A DNA stretch of 64,000 nt from Streptomyces sp. DG1A-41 (GTDB taxonomy: Bacteria > Actinomycetota > Actinomycetes > Streptomycetales > Streptomycetaceae). Positions 1 to 24,100 of the stretch are shown here, in pieces (the first letter of the stretch is position 1; each line of letters opens with the position of its first letter). Under the pieces are notes generated by a model. That model saw nothing but the letters and a program-made list of their open reading frames with translations. It was not told the origin of the DNA and made no database searches. The DNA lies in the NCBI RefSeq assembly GCF_037055355.1, contig NZ_CP146350.1, positions 4,921,001-4,985,000 of the forward strand. The letters are read 5' to 3'. Position numbers and translations under genes: made by a program.

Positions 1-2533
1 CGGCCGATGTACTCCAGTTCGCCCCCGGCGGTGCGGCGCACCAGGTCGCCGGTGCGGTACATCCGCGTCCCGGCGGGGCCGTACGGGTCGGCGACGAAGC
101 GCTCCGCCGACAGTCCGGGCCTGCGGTGGTAGCCACGGGCCAGACCGGAGCCCGCGATGTACAGCTCACCCGCGACTCCGTCCGGGACCGGACGCAGGCC
201 GGAGTCGAGCACGTACACACGGGTGTTGGCGATCGGAGCGCCGATGGAGACGTCTCCCGAGGCGGGCACGCCGGCCGCCGTCGACCAGATGGTGGTCTCG
301 GTCGGGCCGTAGAGGTTGGTCACCGACCGGCCGCCCTCGGCGAGCGTGCGGGCCAGGGACGCCGGCAGGGCCTCACCGCCGACCAGCACCCGCAGCGAGT
401 CCGGCACTCCTCCGGCCTCGACCAGGGCGTGCCACAGGCTGGGGGTCGCCTGCATGATCGTGGCACGCGTCTCGCGCACCAGGCTCGTCAGCGCGACCGG
501 GTCGCGGACGATGTCCCTGGGGGCCAGGACGACCTGGGCGCCGTGCAGCAGCGGCAGGAACAGTTCCAGGCCCGCGATGTCGAATCCGACGGTCGTCACT
601 GCGGCGAGGCGGTCGTCCTCGGTGAGCGCGAAGCGGTCCTGCATCGCCGTCAGGAAGTTCACCAGCGCTGCCTGCGGGACGGTGACACCCTTCGGCCGGC
701 CCGTCGATCCCGATGTGTAGATCACGTAGGCGGTCTGCTCGCTCGAACGCCCCGCTACCACCGGGTCGATGGACGCACAGCCCGACAGATCCGCCTGAGC
801 GAGGACGTCCTCGGTCAGGGTCAGCACCGGGTCCGCGTCCTGGAGGATGTACGCGACACGCTCCTGCGGGAACTCCGGGTCCACGGGGACGTATCCGGCA
901 CCGGACTTCAGCACCGCGAGCAGGGCGACGACCAGCTCCACCGACCTGGGCAGGGCGACGGCCACCAGTCGCTCCGGGCCCGCACCCCGCTCGATGAGCC
1001 AGTGCGCGAGCCGGTTCGCCCGGGCGTTCAGCTCGCCGTAGGACACGGCCAGCTCACCGAAGGCGAGGGCCGGTGCCTCGGGCGTGGTCGCCGCGCGCGC
1101 CGCGCACAGCTCGGCGACGCTGGACGGTTCGACGTCCCGGGAGGTCGCGTTGGCGCGCTCCAGGACCTCGTGCCGCTCGGCTGCACTGAGCAGGTCCACG
1201 CGGGCCACCGGTGCGTCCGGGGCGGCGGCCACCGCCGCGAGGACGCGGGTGAACCGCTCGGCGATGCGCTCGGCGGTGGCCCGGTCGAACAGGTCCGTGC
1301 TGTAGTTCAGGGCGCCGCTCAGGCCCTCCGGCGCACCGGAGGACGCTTGGCGCTCCTCGACCGTGAAGGAGAGGTCGAAGCGGGCGGTACGGGTCTCGGC
1401 CGTGTGCCCGCGGACGGTGAGGCCGGGCAGTTCGGCGGCGGCCGTGCGGGCCTGCCGCTGGTCGTTGTCGTTCCAGGTCAGCAGGGTCTGGAAGAGGGGG
1501 TGGCGGGCCATCGCCCGGGGCGGGTTGAGCACTTCCACGAGCCGCTCGAAGGGCACGTCCTGGTGCTCGTAGGCTTGCAGGTCGGCGTCCCGGACCCGGT
1601 CGAGCAGCTCCCGGAACGTGGGCGTGCCGGACAGGTCCGCGCGCAGCACCAGGGTGTTGACGAAGAAGCCGACCAGGTCGTCCAGGGCCTCGTCGGTGCG
1701 GCCCGCGATCGGGGTGCCGATCGGGACGTCGGTGCTGCCGCTCAGCTTGGACAGCAGGGTGGCCAGGGCGGCCTGGACGACCATGAACAGGCTGGAGCGG
1801 GTCTCGCGGGCCAGCTCCAGCAGGCGCGCGTGCACGTCGGCCGGCACCGCGAGGGGCAGGGTGTCGCCCCGGTGGGTGGCCGTCGCCGGGCGGGGCCGGT
1901 CGGTCGGCAGGCCGAGCTCCTCCGGCAGGTCTGCGAGGGTGTCACGCCAGTAGGCGAGCTGCCGGGTGATCACACTGTCGGGGTCGTCCTCGGAGCCGAG
2001 CAGCTCCTGCTGCCAGACGGTGAAGTCCGAGTACTGCACCGGCAGTTCGTCCCAGCCGGGCGCCCGGCCGGCCTGCCGCGCCGCGTACGCGCCGAGCAGG
2101 TCGCGGACGAGGACGGGGATCGACCAGCCGTCGCCCGCCACGTGGTGCAGCAGCACCAGCAGGACGTGCTCGTCCGGCGCGAGTTCGAACAGGGTGCAGC
2201 GGATCGGGGTCTCGCCGAGCAGGTCGAACTCGTGCCGGGCCGCGTCCTCCAGTACGAGGTCCAGGCCTGCCTCGTCGGTGGACACCACCGTGAGGGCGGG
2301 TACGGCGGCGTCGGAGTCGGCGGCGAGGACCACCTGGCGGGGCCCGTCGGGCCCGTCGGCGAGGACCGTGCGCAGCGTCTCGTGGCGGGTGACGACGTCG
2401 GTGAGGGCGGCGGCGAGGGCGTCCCGGTCGAGGGAGCCGGTCAGCCGCAGGGCGGTGGGGATGTTGTAGATCGCGCTCGGGCCGTCCAACTGGTTGAGGA
2501 ACCACAGGCGGCGCTGCGAGAAGGACAGCGTGG

Positions 2534-2537
<4 letters not shown>
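1..2537 (-). CDS. NRPS, 5' part (C-A...), third gene of the assembly line
   Basis: Third synthetase gene, truncated by the window edge (about 845 codons visible). The start is GTG at 2537, overlapping the TGA of the upstream synthetase in a GTGA arrangement, which suggests coupled translation. Residues about 1-430 are a condensation domain of the L-acceptor type (opening [13 protein letters not shown], active site HHVAGDG). From about residue 460 an adenylation domain follows, with the [11 protein letters not shown] loop and NLYGPTETT. The specificity residues I read (D-I-L-Q-L-G-L-I-W) are the standard glycine code. Much of this A domain is almost identical in DNA to the last A domain of the preceding gene. 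The carrier domain and any later modules lie outside the window. Family and domain order are secure; substrate is an inference from the code. Confidence 0.93.
511..1038. repeat. Copy A of a near-identical A-domain segment
   Basis: This segment matches 3657-4184 at a constant offset of 3146 with only a few mismatches seen by eye. A second matched block, 1-235 versus 3147-3381, has the same offset. The stretch between (about 236-510) is clearly more diverged. Both copies encode adenylation domains with the glycine code. Confidence 0.9.
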
Positions 2538-15187
<12,650 letters not shown>

Positions 15188-15188
15188 T

Positions 15189-18100
15189 TCAAATCTCCCA
15201 GTCCGAGGCCAGTTCGTCCTCGAACTCTTCAATCTCGCTCTGTGTGATCTCTATAAGCCCCACGTCCGTGGGGGTCAGGCCGCCCGCGTCGGGCCGCTGG
15301 GCGTGCTCCACCAGAGCGGTCAGCGCCTCGAACCAGCCGTCGGCGAGCGCGCCGACCTCGTCCTCGGTGAGCACCGAGGCTGCCCAGGTCCACGTCGCCC
15401 CCAGGCGCGGCCCGTCCGCGCTCTCCTCGACGTACGCGGTGATCTCGACGGCGTGGGCCAGCGGGGTCGCCGGGTCCTCGCCGTCGGGGCGCGGGGCGTC
15501 GGAGGCCACCGACCAGTCACCGGTCTCCCCGGGAACGAACCGGCCCAGGTAGTTGAAGCCGATGTCGGCGCTGCCGAGCCCTTCGAAGGCCACGGCGGTC
15601 TCCGGGTTGAGGTAGCGCAGCAGCCCGTAGCCCAGGCCTTCCGACGGCACGGCCCGCAGCTGCTCCTTGACGTGCTTGAGGACGGTGCCGGCGGCGTGGC
15701 CGCCCGCGAACGCCTCGTCGAGGTCGACGCCGGCGGTGTCCAGGAGCACCGGGTACAGCGCGGTGAACCAGCCGGTGGTGCGGGACAGGTCCGAGGCGCC
15801 TTCGCGTTCGCGGCCGTGGCTCTCCACGTCGACCAGGACGCGGGCGTGGGCGTCGCGGCGCCTGCGGGCCTCGGCCAGGGCGAGGCCCGCGAGCAGGACG
15901 TCGTCCACGCCCGCGCCGAACACGGCCGGGGCCGTGGTGAGCAGGTGCCCGGTGGCCTGGGCCGGCAGGGTGCGGCGCAGCCGCCGCGCGTCGGCGAGCA
16001 CGTCCACCGCCGGGTCCAACGGGCGCGAGCCCAGCCGGCCGGGTCCGCGCCGCAACGTGCCGGTCCAGTGGTCGAGTTCGGCCAGCGTGCGCGGCGCGGT
16101 GGCGCGTTCCGCGGCCCGCTCGGCCCAGCGGCGCAGTGAGGTGCCGCCGGAGCCGAGGTCGGGCTCGCGGCCCGCCCGCACGTCACCCCACGCCCGGAAC
16201 AGGTCGGGCAGCAGGATGCGCCAGGACACTCCGTCGATGGCCAGGTGGTTGACGGCCACCACGAGCAGGCCGGGCCGCTCCCCCGGTCGAACCAGACGAT
16301 CTCCACCATGGCCCCGTCGCGCGGGGACAGCCGGCCGACGGCGGCCTCGCCGTGGGCGCGCACCGCCTCGGTGAGTTCGACCTCACCGAGGTCGGCGGCG
16401 GCCACCCGGAGCACCCGGTCCTCGGCCCGCACAGCGTTCGGCTCGGGGACCTCGACGGTCCAGGTCGCGGCGTCGCCCGGGTCGCCGACGGCCACCTTCA
16501 GGCGGAGGCTGTCGTGGCGGGCGAGCAGCGCCCCGACCAGGGCGTGCAGCCGGTCCAGGTCGAGTTCGGCGGGCGCGCGCAGCACGGTGGTCTGGTTGAA
16601 CCGGTCCACCGGGACGCGCCGCTCGGCCAGCCAGTGCAGCATCGGCCAGGCGGGCAGTGCGCCGACGGCCTCGTCCGGTTCGGCGTCCTCGGGCTCCCGG
16701 GCCGCCGCGGCGGCCCGGGCCAGTGCGGCCACCGTCCGGTGGGTGAAGACGTCGGCCCCCGTGATCGCGAGGCCCTCCCGGCGGGCGGCGCTGACCAGCT
16801 GGATGGCCATGATGCTGTCGCCGCCGAGGTCGAAGAAGGCGCTGTCGGCGTCGACGGAGTCCTCGGGCAGGCCGAGGACCTGGGCGAACAGCCGGACCAG
16901 CACCTCCTCTTCGGCGTTCGCGGCGGACCGGCCGCCATCGCTGCCGAACTCGGGGGCGGGCAGCGCCCTGCGGTCGAGCTTGCCGATGGCGGTGAGCGGC
17001 AGCTCGGTCAGTTCGACGATCGCCGCGGGCACCATGTAGTCGGGCAGGGTGCGGCCCAGGTGGGCGCCGAGCGCGGCCCGGTCGTAGCCGTCGCCCGCCA
17101 CGGTGTAGGCGACCAGGCGCTTGTCGCCCGGCCGGTCCTCGCGGACGATCACCGCGCAGGCGGTCACCCCGGGTCCCGCGGCGAGCGCCGACTCGACCTC
17201 GCCGAGCTCGATGCGGAAGCCGCGCAGCTTGACCTGCTCGTCGGCACGCCCGGCGAACTCGACCAGGCCGTCCGCCGTCCAGCGGGCCAGGTCGCCCGTG
17301 CGGTACATCCGGGTGCCGGGCGGACCGTACGGGTCGGCGACGAACCGGTCGGAGGTGAGGTCCGGGCGGTTCCAGTAGCAGCGGGCCAGACCCGAACCGG
17401 CCGCGTACAGCTCGCCGGTGACGCCCGGCGGCACCGGCCGCAGCGCGTCGTCCAGGATGTAGTGGCGCATGGCGTCCAGGGAGCGGCCGATCGGGACGCT
17501 GTGCGAGCGGGGGTCGAGCGCGTCCGGGTCGACGCGGTGGGACAGCGCCATCACGGTGACCTCGGTGGGCCCGTAGGCGTTGACGACCCGCAGGCCGGGG
17601 GCGTGCTCCAGGACGCGGCGCACGGCCGCCCCCGAGACCACGTCACCGCCGGTGGCGACCTGGCGCACGGCGGCGAACGCCTCCGGGATCTCCTGGGCGA
17701 GCACCCGGAAGAGACCGGCGGTCAGGAACAGCGAGGTGATCCCGGAGTCCGCGATCAGTGCCCTCAGGTCCGTGACGTCCAAGTCGCCGGGCGGGGCCAC
17801 GAGGACCTCGCCGCCGCGCAGCAGCGGCACCCAGAACTCCAGGACGGCGGCGTCCCAGGCGTGCGGGGAGTGCAGCGGCACCCGGTCGGTGACGCCGTCC
17901 CAGCAGCGGTCGGCGGCGAGCTGGACGATGTCCCCGTGGCAGATGGCGACACCCTTGGGCAGGCCGCTGGAGCCGGAGGTGAACATCAGGTACGCGAGCT
18001 GCTCCGGGGCCACCGGCACGGCGGGTGCCTCGGCGGGCAGGGCCGAGAGGTCCGCCTCGGCGTGCACCAGCCCGGCCCGGACGTCCAGGCCTTCGGCCCG

Positions 18101-21100
18101 TCGCCGGCACGCCTCGTCGACGACGAGGAGCGGCGCCTGCACCTGGTCGAGGAGCCACACCAGGCGCTCGTCGGGGTTGGCCGGGCTGAGCGGCACGTAG
18201 GCGCAGCCCGCCTTGACGATGCCGAGCAGGGCGACGGCCAGGGCCTCCGAGCGCTCCATCAGGACGCCGATCCGCGCCTCGGGGGTGACTCCCCGGGCCA
18301 GCAGGGCGTGCGCGAACCGGTTGGCCCGCGCGTCCAGTTCGGCGTACGTGAGGGTGGTGCCGGCGAAGGTGACGGCGGGCGCGTCCGGGTGCTCGGCCGC
18401 CCGGCGGGAGATCGCCTCGGGCAGGCTCGCCGGGGCCACCGGGGCGGCGTTCTCCAGCCAGCTGCCGAGAATGTGCTCGCGCTCCCCGTCCACCAGCACG
18501 TCGTGGGCGGAGACCGGGACCTCGGGCCGGTCGGTCAGGACGTCCAGGAGCCGCACCAGACGGCGGGCCATCAGGCTCACCGTGCCGGCGTCGAACATGT
18601 CGGCGCTGTACTCGACGGAACCGTTCCAGTCGACCGGCCTGCCGTGGTCGCCGATCCGTTCGGTCAGGGTGAAGGTGAGGTCGAACTTGGCGACCGAGGG
18701 CGCCACCGGGCGCGGCTCGACCGTGAGGCCGGGCATCCCGGCGACCTCGGCCAGGGCCGTACCGCCGGCGCTGTCCAGGCTGAGCGCCACCTGGAACAGC
18801 GGGTGCCGGGCGGCGGAGCGCTCCGGGCGCAGCGCCTCCACCAGACGCTCGAACGGCACGTCCTGGTGGGCGAAGGCGGCCAGGTCGAACTCGCGTACCC
18901 GGTCGACCAGTTCCGCGAAGCTCGGGTCGCCGGACACGTCGGTGCGCAGCACCAGGGTGTTGACGAAGAAGCCGACCACGTCGGCGAGGGCCTCGTCGGG
19001 GCGGGAGACCACGGGCGAGCCGAGCGGGATGTCGGTGCCGGCGCCGAGCCGGGACAGCAGGGCCGCGAGTGCCGCCTGCACCACCATGAACGGGGTGGCC
19101 TTCAGCTCGCGGGCCACCCGGCCCACGCGCTCGTACAGGTCCCGCGGCACGGCGAAGGTGTGCCGCCCCGCACGGTGCGGTCCGACCGCCGGGCGCGGCC
19201 GGTCCACCGGCAGCGTGAGCTCCTCCGGCAGTCCGCTCAGCGCCTCGGCCCAGAAGCCGAGCTGCCGCGCCGTCTCGCCGCGGTCGCCGTCGTCCGCGCC
19301 GTCGGCCCCGTCGCCCAGCAGCTCGCGCTGCCAGAGGGCGTAGTCGGCGTACTGGACGGGCAGCGGCTCCCAGTCGGGGGCCATGCCGTCGAGGCGGGCG
19401 GCGTAGGCGGCGGCCAGGTCCCTGGCGAGCACGGGCATGGAGGTGCCGTCGCCCGCGATGTGGTGCACCACGACGAGCAGCACGTGCTCCTCGGGGCCGA
19501 GCTCGAACAGCCGGGCCCGGACGGGGACGTCGGCCGTGAGGTCGAAGCCGGCGGCGGCACCGGCGGCGATCCGCTCGTCGAGGTCCTCCGCGCGCACCCG
19601 CACGACCGGCAGGTCGACCAGGACCTCGGGCAGCACCCGCAGCCAGGCGTCGGCACTCTCGCCGCCCCGGTCGTCGACCAGGGTGCGCAGGCTCTCGTGC
19701 CGGGCCACCACGTCGCCGAGCGCCTCGCGCAGCCGGTCGGCGTCCAGGGCGCCGGTCAGCCGCAGTGCGATCGGGATGTTGTAGGCGGCGTCGAGGCCGC
19801 TGAGCCGGTCGAGCAGCCACAGGCGCTGCTGCGCGTGGGAGAGCGGGACCCGCTCCGGGCGCGGCCGCGCGGTCAGCGCGGCCCTGCCGGTGCCCGCGAC
19901 GCCGGCGGCGCGCCGGGCCAGGGCGGCCGGGGTCGGGGACTCGAACAGGTCGCGCACTCCGAGCTCCGCGCCCAGAGCCGCCCGCACGCGGGTGACCAGG
20001 CGCATCGCGAGCAGCGAGTGCCCGCCGAGGTCGAAGAACGAGTCGTCCACGCCGACCCGGTCCACGCCGAGCACCTCGGCGAAGGCGTCCACGAGGAGTT
20101 CCTCGGCCGGGCCCGAGGGGGCACGGCCTTCGGCGTGGACGGCGGCCCGCGGGGCGGGCAGCGCCTTGCGGTCGAGCTTGCCGTTGACGGTCAGCGGCAG
20201 CCGGTCGAGCACGACCACCGCCGAGGGCACCATGTGCGTCGGCAGCGCCTCGGCGGCCGCCTCACGCAGGGCGGCCCCGGTGACCTGGCCGGCCGCGGAG
20301 CCGGTGACCACGTACGCCACCAGGCGCCGGTCGCCGGGGCTGTCCTCGCGGACCACGACGGCGGCCTGGGTCACCGGCTCCAGCGCCAGCAGCACCGACT
20401 CGATCTCGCCGGGCTCGATGCGGAAGCCGCGCACCTTGACCTGCGCGTCGGCCCGGCCCAGGTACTCCAGGGAGCCGTCGTGGCGGCGCCGGGCCAGGTC
20501 ACCGGAGCGGTACATCCGGGTGCCCGGGGCGCCGAACGGGTCGGCGACGAAGCGGCCGGAGGTCAGCCCGGGCCGGTGGGCGTAGCCGCGGGCCACGCCC
20601 GCACCCGAGACATACATCTCGCCGACGACGCCGGGCGGGACCGGCCGCAGCCGCTCGTCCAGGACGTGCACGCCGAGGTCGGGGATGCCGACTCCGATGG
20701 CGCCGACCACCCCGGCGCGCACCTCGTCCGCGGTCAGCGCGCGGTGGGTGACGTGCACGGTGGTCTCGGTGATCCCGTACATGTTGACCAGGACCGGGCT
20801 GTCGTCGGCGTGCCGTTCGTACCAGGGCAGCAGGCGGGCCGGGTCGAGGGCCTCGCCGCCGAAGACGACGTAGCGCAGCGCGAGGTCGGCGCCGCCCGCC
20901 TCCTCGTCGGCGCGGATCAGTTCGTGGAAGGCGGACGGGGTCTGGTTGAGCACGGTGACCCGCTCCCGCCGGAGGAGCTCCAGGAAGGCGGCGGGCTCCC
21001 GGCTGACGGCGTGCGGGACCACCACGAGCCGGCCGCCGTGCAGCAGCGGGCCCCACAGCTCCCACACCGAGAAGTCGAAGGCGTACGAGTGGAAGAGGGT

Positions 21101-24100
21101 CCAGGTGTCCTCGGCGCCGAAGCCGAACCAGTGGTCGGTGGCGTCGAAGAGGCGCAGCACGTTGCGGTGGGTGACCACGACGCCCTTGGGGGTGCCGGTG
21201 GAGCCGGAGGTGTAGATGACGTACGCCGCGTGGTCGGCCGCGGCGATCGGCGCCGGGGCGGCGGGCGCACGTCCGGCGAGGTCGGCGACGACGCCCTCGT
21301 CGTCCAGGGCCAGCCAGGTGTCGTCGCCGCCGAGGGCAGCCACGGTGGCCCGGGTGCCGACGGTGACCACCGGCCGGGTATCGCCCAGCAGCAGGGCCAC
21401 GCGCTCGGCCGGGTAGGCCGGGTCGACCGGCAGATAGCTGGCGCCGGACTTGAGGACGGCGAGCACGGCCACCACGAGGTCGGGCACCCGGGGCAGGGCG
21501 AGCGCCACGTACTGCTCGGGCCCGGCGCCCCGTTCGCGCAGCAGCGCGGCGAGCCGGTTCGCCCGGGCGTCGAGCTCCGCGTACGTCAGGGAACCCGCCC
21601 GGCCCCGCTCGTCCTCACCGGTGACGGCGACGGCGTCGGGGTGGGCGGCGGCGGCCGCCTCGAAGCGGCGCACGATCGTGTCACTGGCGGCGATCGGCCG
21701 GTACGGCTCGGCCGGGGTGTGCGCCCAGTCGGTCAGCAGCAGGTGCCGCTCGTCCTCGGCGAGTACGTCCAGGTCGGTCACCGGCCGGGCCGGCTCGGCG
21801 AGGGCGGCGCCGAGCAGCCGGACGAGGCGCTCGCCCAGGCTCGCCGCGGTCGACGCGTCGAACAGGTCGGCGCTGTACTCCAGATCCACCGTGATGCCCG
21901 CGGGGGCGCCCTCGTCGGTGTACCGCGGGCGCAGGTGCAGGACCAGGTCGAACTTGGCCGCGTCCATGGTCAGGTGGAGCGGCTCGACGGCGAGGTGCGG
22001 CAGTTCCTCCAGGGCGTTCAGGGCGCTGGTCTCGTCGTCGCCCCATTCGACGACCACCTGGAACAGCGGGTGGCGTCCGGCCGAGCGCTCCGGGCGCAGG
22101 GCCTCCACCAGACGCTCGAACGGCACGTCCTGGTGCGCGAAGGCGGCCAGGTCCGTCTCCCGTACCCGGCCCACGAGTTCGGCGAAGCTCGGGTCGCCGG
22201 ACACGTCGGTGCGCAGCACCAGGGTGTTGGCGAACAGACCCACCACGTCGGCCAGGGCCTCGTGGGAGCGGCCCGCGATCGGGGAGCCGATCGGGATGTC
22301 GGTGCCGGCGCCGAGCCGGGACAGCAGGGCCGCCAGCGCGGCCTGCACCACCATGAACGGGGTGGCCTTCAGCTCGCGGGCCGTCCGGGCCAGGTCGCCG
22401 TGCAGGTCGGCGGTGATCGCCAGGCGGTGGCGTCCCGCGCGGTGCGGTCCCGCAGCCGGGCGGGGCCGGTCGGTGGGCAGCGTCAGCTCCTCCGGCAGCC
22501 CCGCCAGCGTCGTGCGCCAGTGGTCGAGCTGCCGGCCGAGCACGGAGTCCGGGTCGTCCTCCGCGCCGAGCACCGACCGCTGCCACAGCGCGAAGTCCGC
22601 GTACTGCGGCACGTCGCCGGGGCGTTCGGGCGCCCCGCCGGCGAGGCGGGCGCGGTAGTCGGCGACGAGGTCGCGGGCGAGCACCGGCACGGAGGCGCCG
22701 TCCGCGGCGATGTGGTGGACCACGACGAGCAGCACGTGCTCCTGGGCGCCGACCGTGAACAGCCGGGCGCGCACGGGGGCTTCGGCCGTCAGGTCGAAGG
22801 GGCGGGCGATGGCCTCGCGCAGGGCGCCGTCCAGCTCGTCGGCACCGACCTCGGTGCGCTCGAACGGCAGGCCGGTGGAGACGATCCGCTGGTAGGGGCC
22901 CTCCTCGTCCTCGGCGATCAGGGTGCGCAGACTCTCGTGGCGGGCGGCCAGGTCGTCGAGGGCGGCGGCGAGCGCCGCCTCGTCGAGCACGCCGGTCAGA
23001 CGCAGCGCCATCGGGATGTGGTACGCGGTGTCGGGGCCGTCGAAGCGGTCGAGGAACCACTGGCGCTGCTGCGCGTAGGACAGCGGCAGCCGGTCCGGGC
23101 GGGGCAGGTCACCGGGGGCGGCGACGGCGGGGCGCGGTCCGCCGGCGGCGAGACGGGCGAGCTCCCGGACGGTGGGCGTCTCGAACACCTCGCGGACCCC
23201 GAGCTCCGCGCCGAGCACGGCGCGGACCCTGGCGACCAGGCGCATGGCGAGCAGCGAGTGGCCCCCGAGGTCGAAGAAGGAGTCGTCCACCCCGGCCCGG
23301 TCCACGCCGAGCACCTCGGCGAAGACCCCGGCGAGCAGCTCCTCCGCGGGGCTCGCGGCCCCGCGCCCGGCGCCGGAGTCGTAGCGCGGGGCGGGCAGGG
23401 CGGCGTGGTCCAGCTTGCCGTTGACGGTGACCGGCAGCCGGTCGAGGACGACGACGGCGGCCGGGACCATGTGGTCCGGGAGCGCCTCGCGCAGCCGGGC
23501 CCGCAGCGCCGCGGGCACCACCGTGGCGCCCGTGGCGGGCACCGCGTAGGCGACCACCCGGCGGTCGCCGGGCCGGTCCTCGCGGACGACGACGGCGCTC
23601 GCGGCGACCTCGGGGGCCGCCACGACGGCGGCCTCGATCTCGCCCGGCTCGATACGGAAACCGCGCAGCTTGATCTGCCGGTCGGCACGGCCGACGTAGA
23701 CCAGCTGCCCGTCCTCGCGCCAGGCGACCTGGTCGCCGGTGCGGTACATCCGGCTGCCCGGGGCGCCGAACGGATCGGCGATGAACCGCTCGGCGGTCAG
23801 CGCCGGCCGGTCGAGGTAGCCGCGCGCCAGGCCCGCGCCCGACACGTACAACTCGCCGACGACACCTACCGGGACGGGCTGCAGATGCGCGTCGAGGACG
23901 CGGACCGCGAGCCCCGGCAGGGCGGTGCCGATGGGCGGTACGCCGAACCCGGACAGCGGGGCGCTCATGGTGGCGCACACGGTCGTCTCGGTCGGGCCGT
24001 ACGCGTTGACCATGTGGCGGCCGGCCGACCAGAGTCCGGCCACCTGCGGCGGGCACTGCTCACCGGCGACCGCCAGGCTGCGCAGGGTCGGCAGGTCCGC

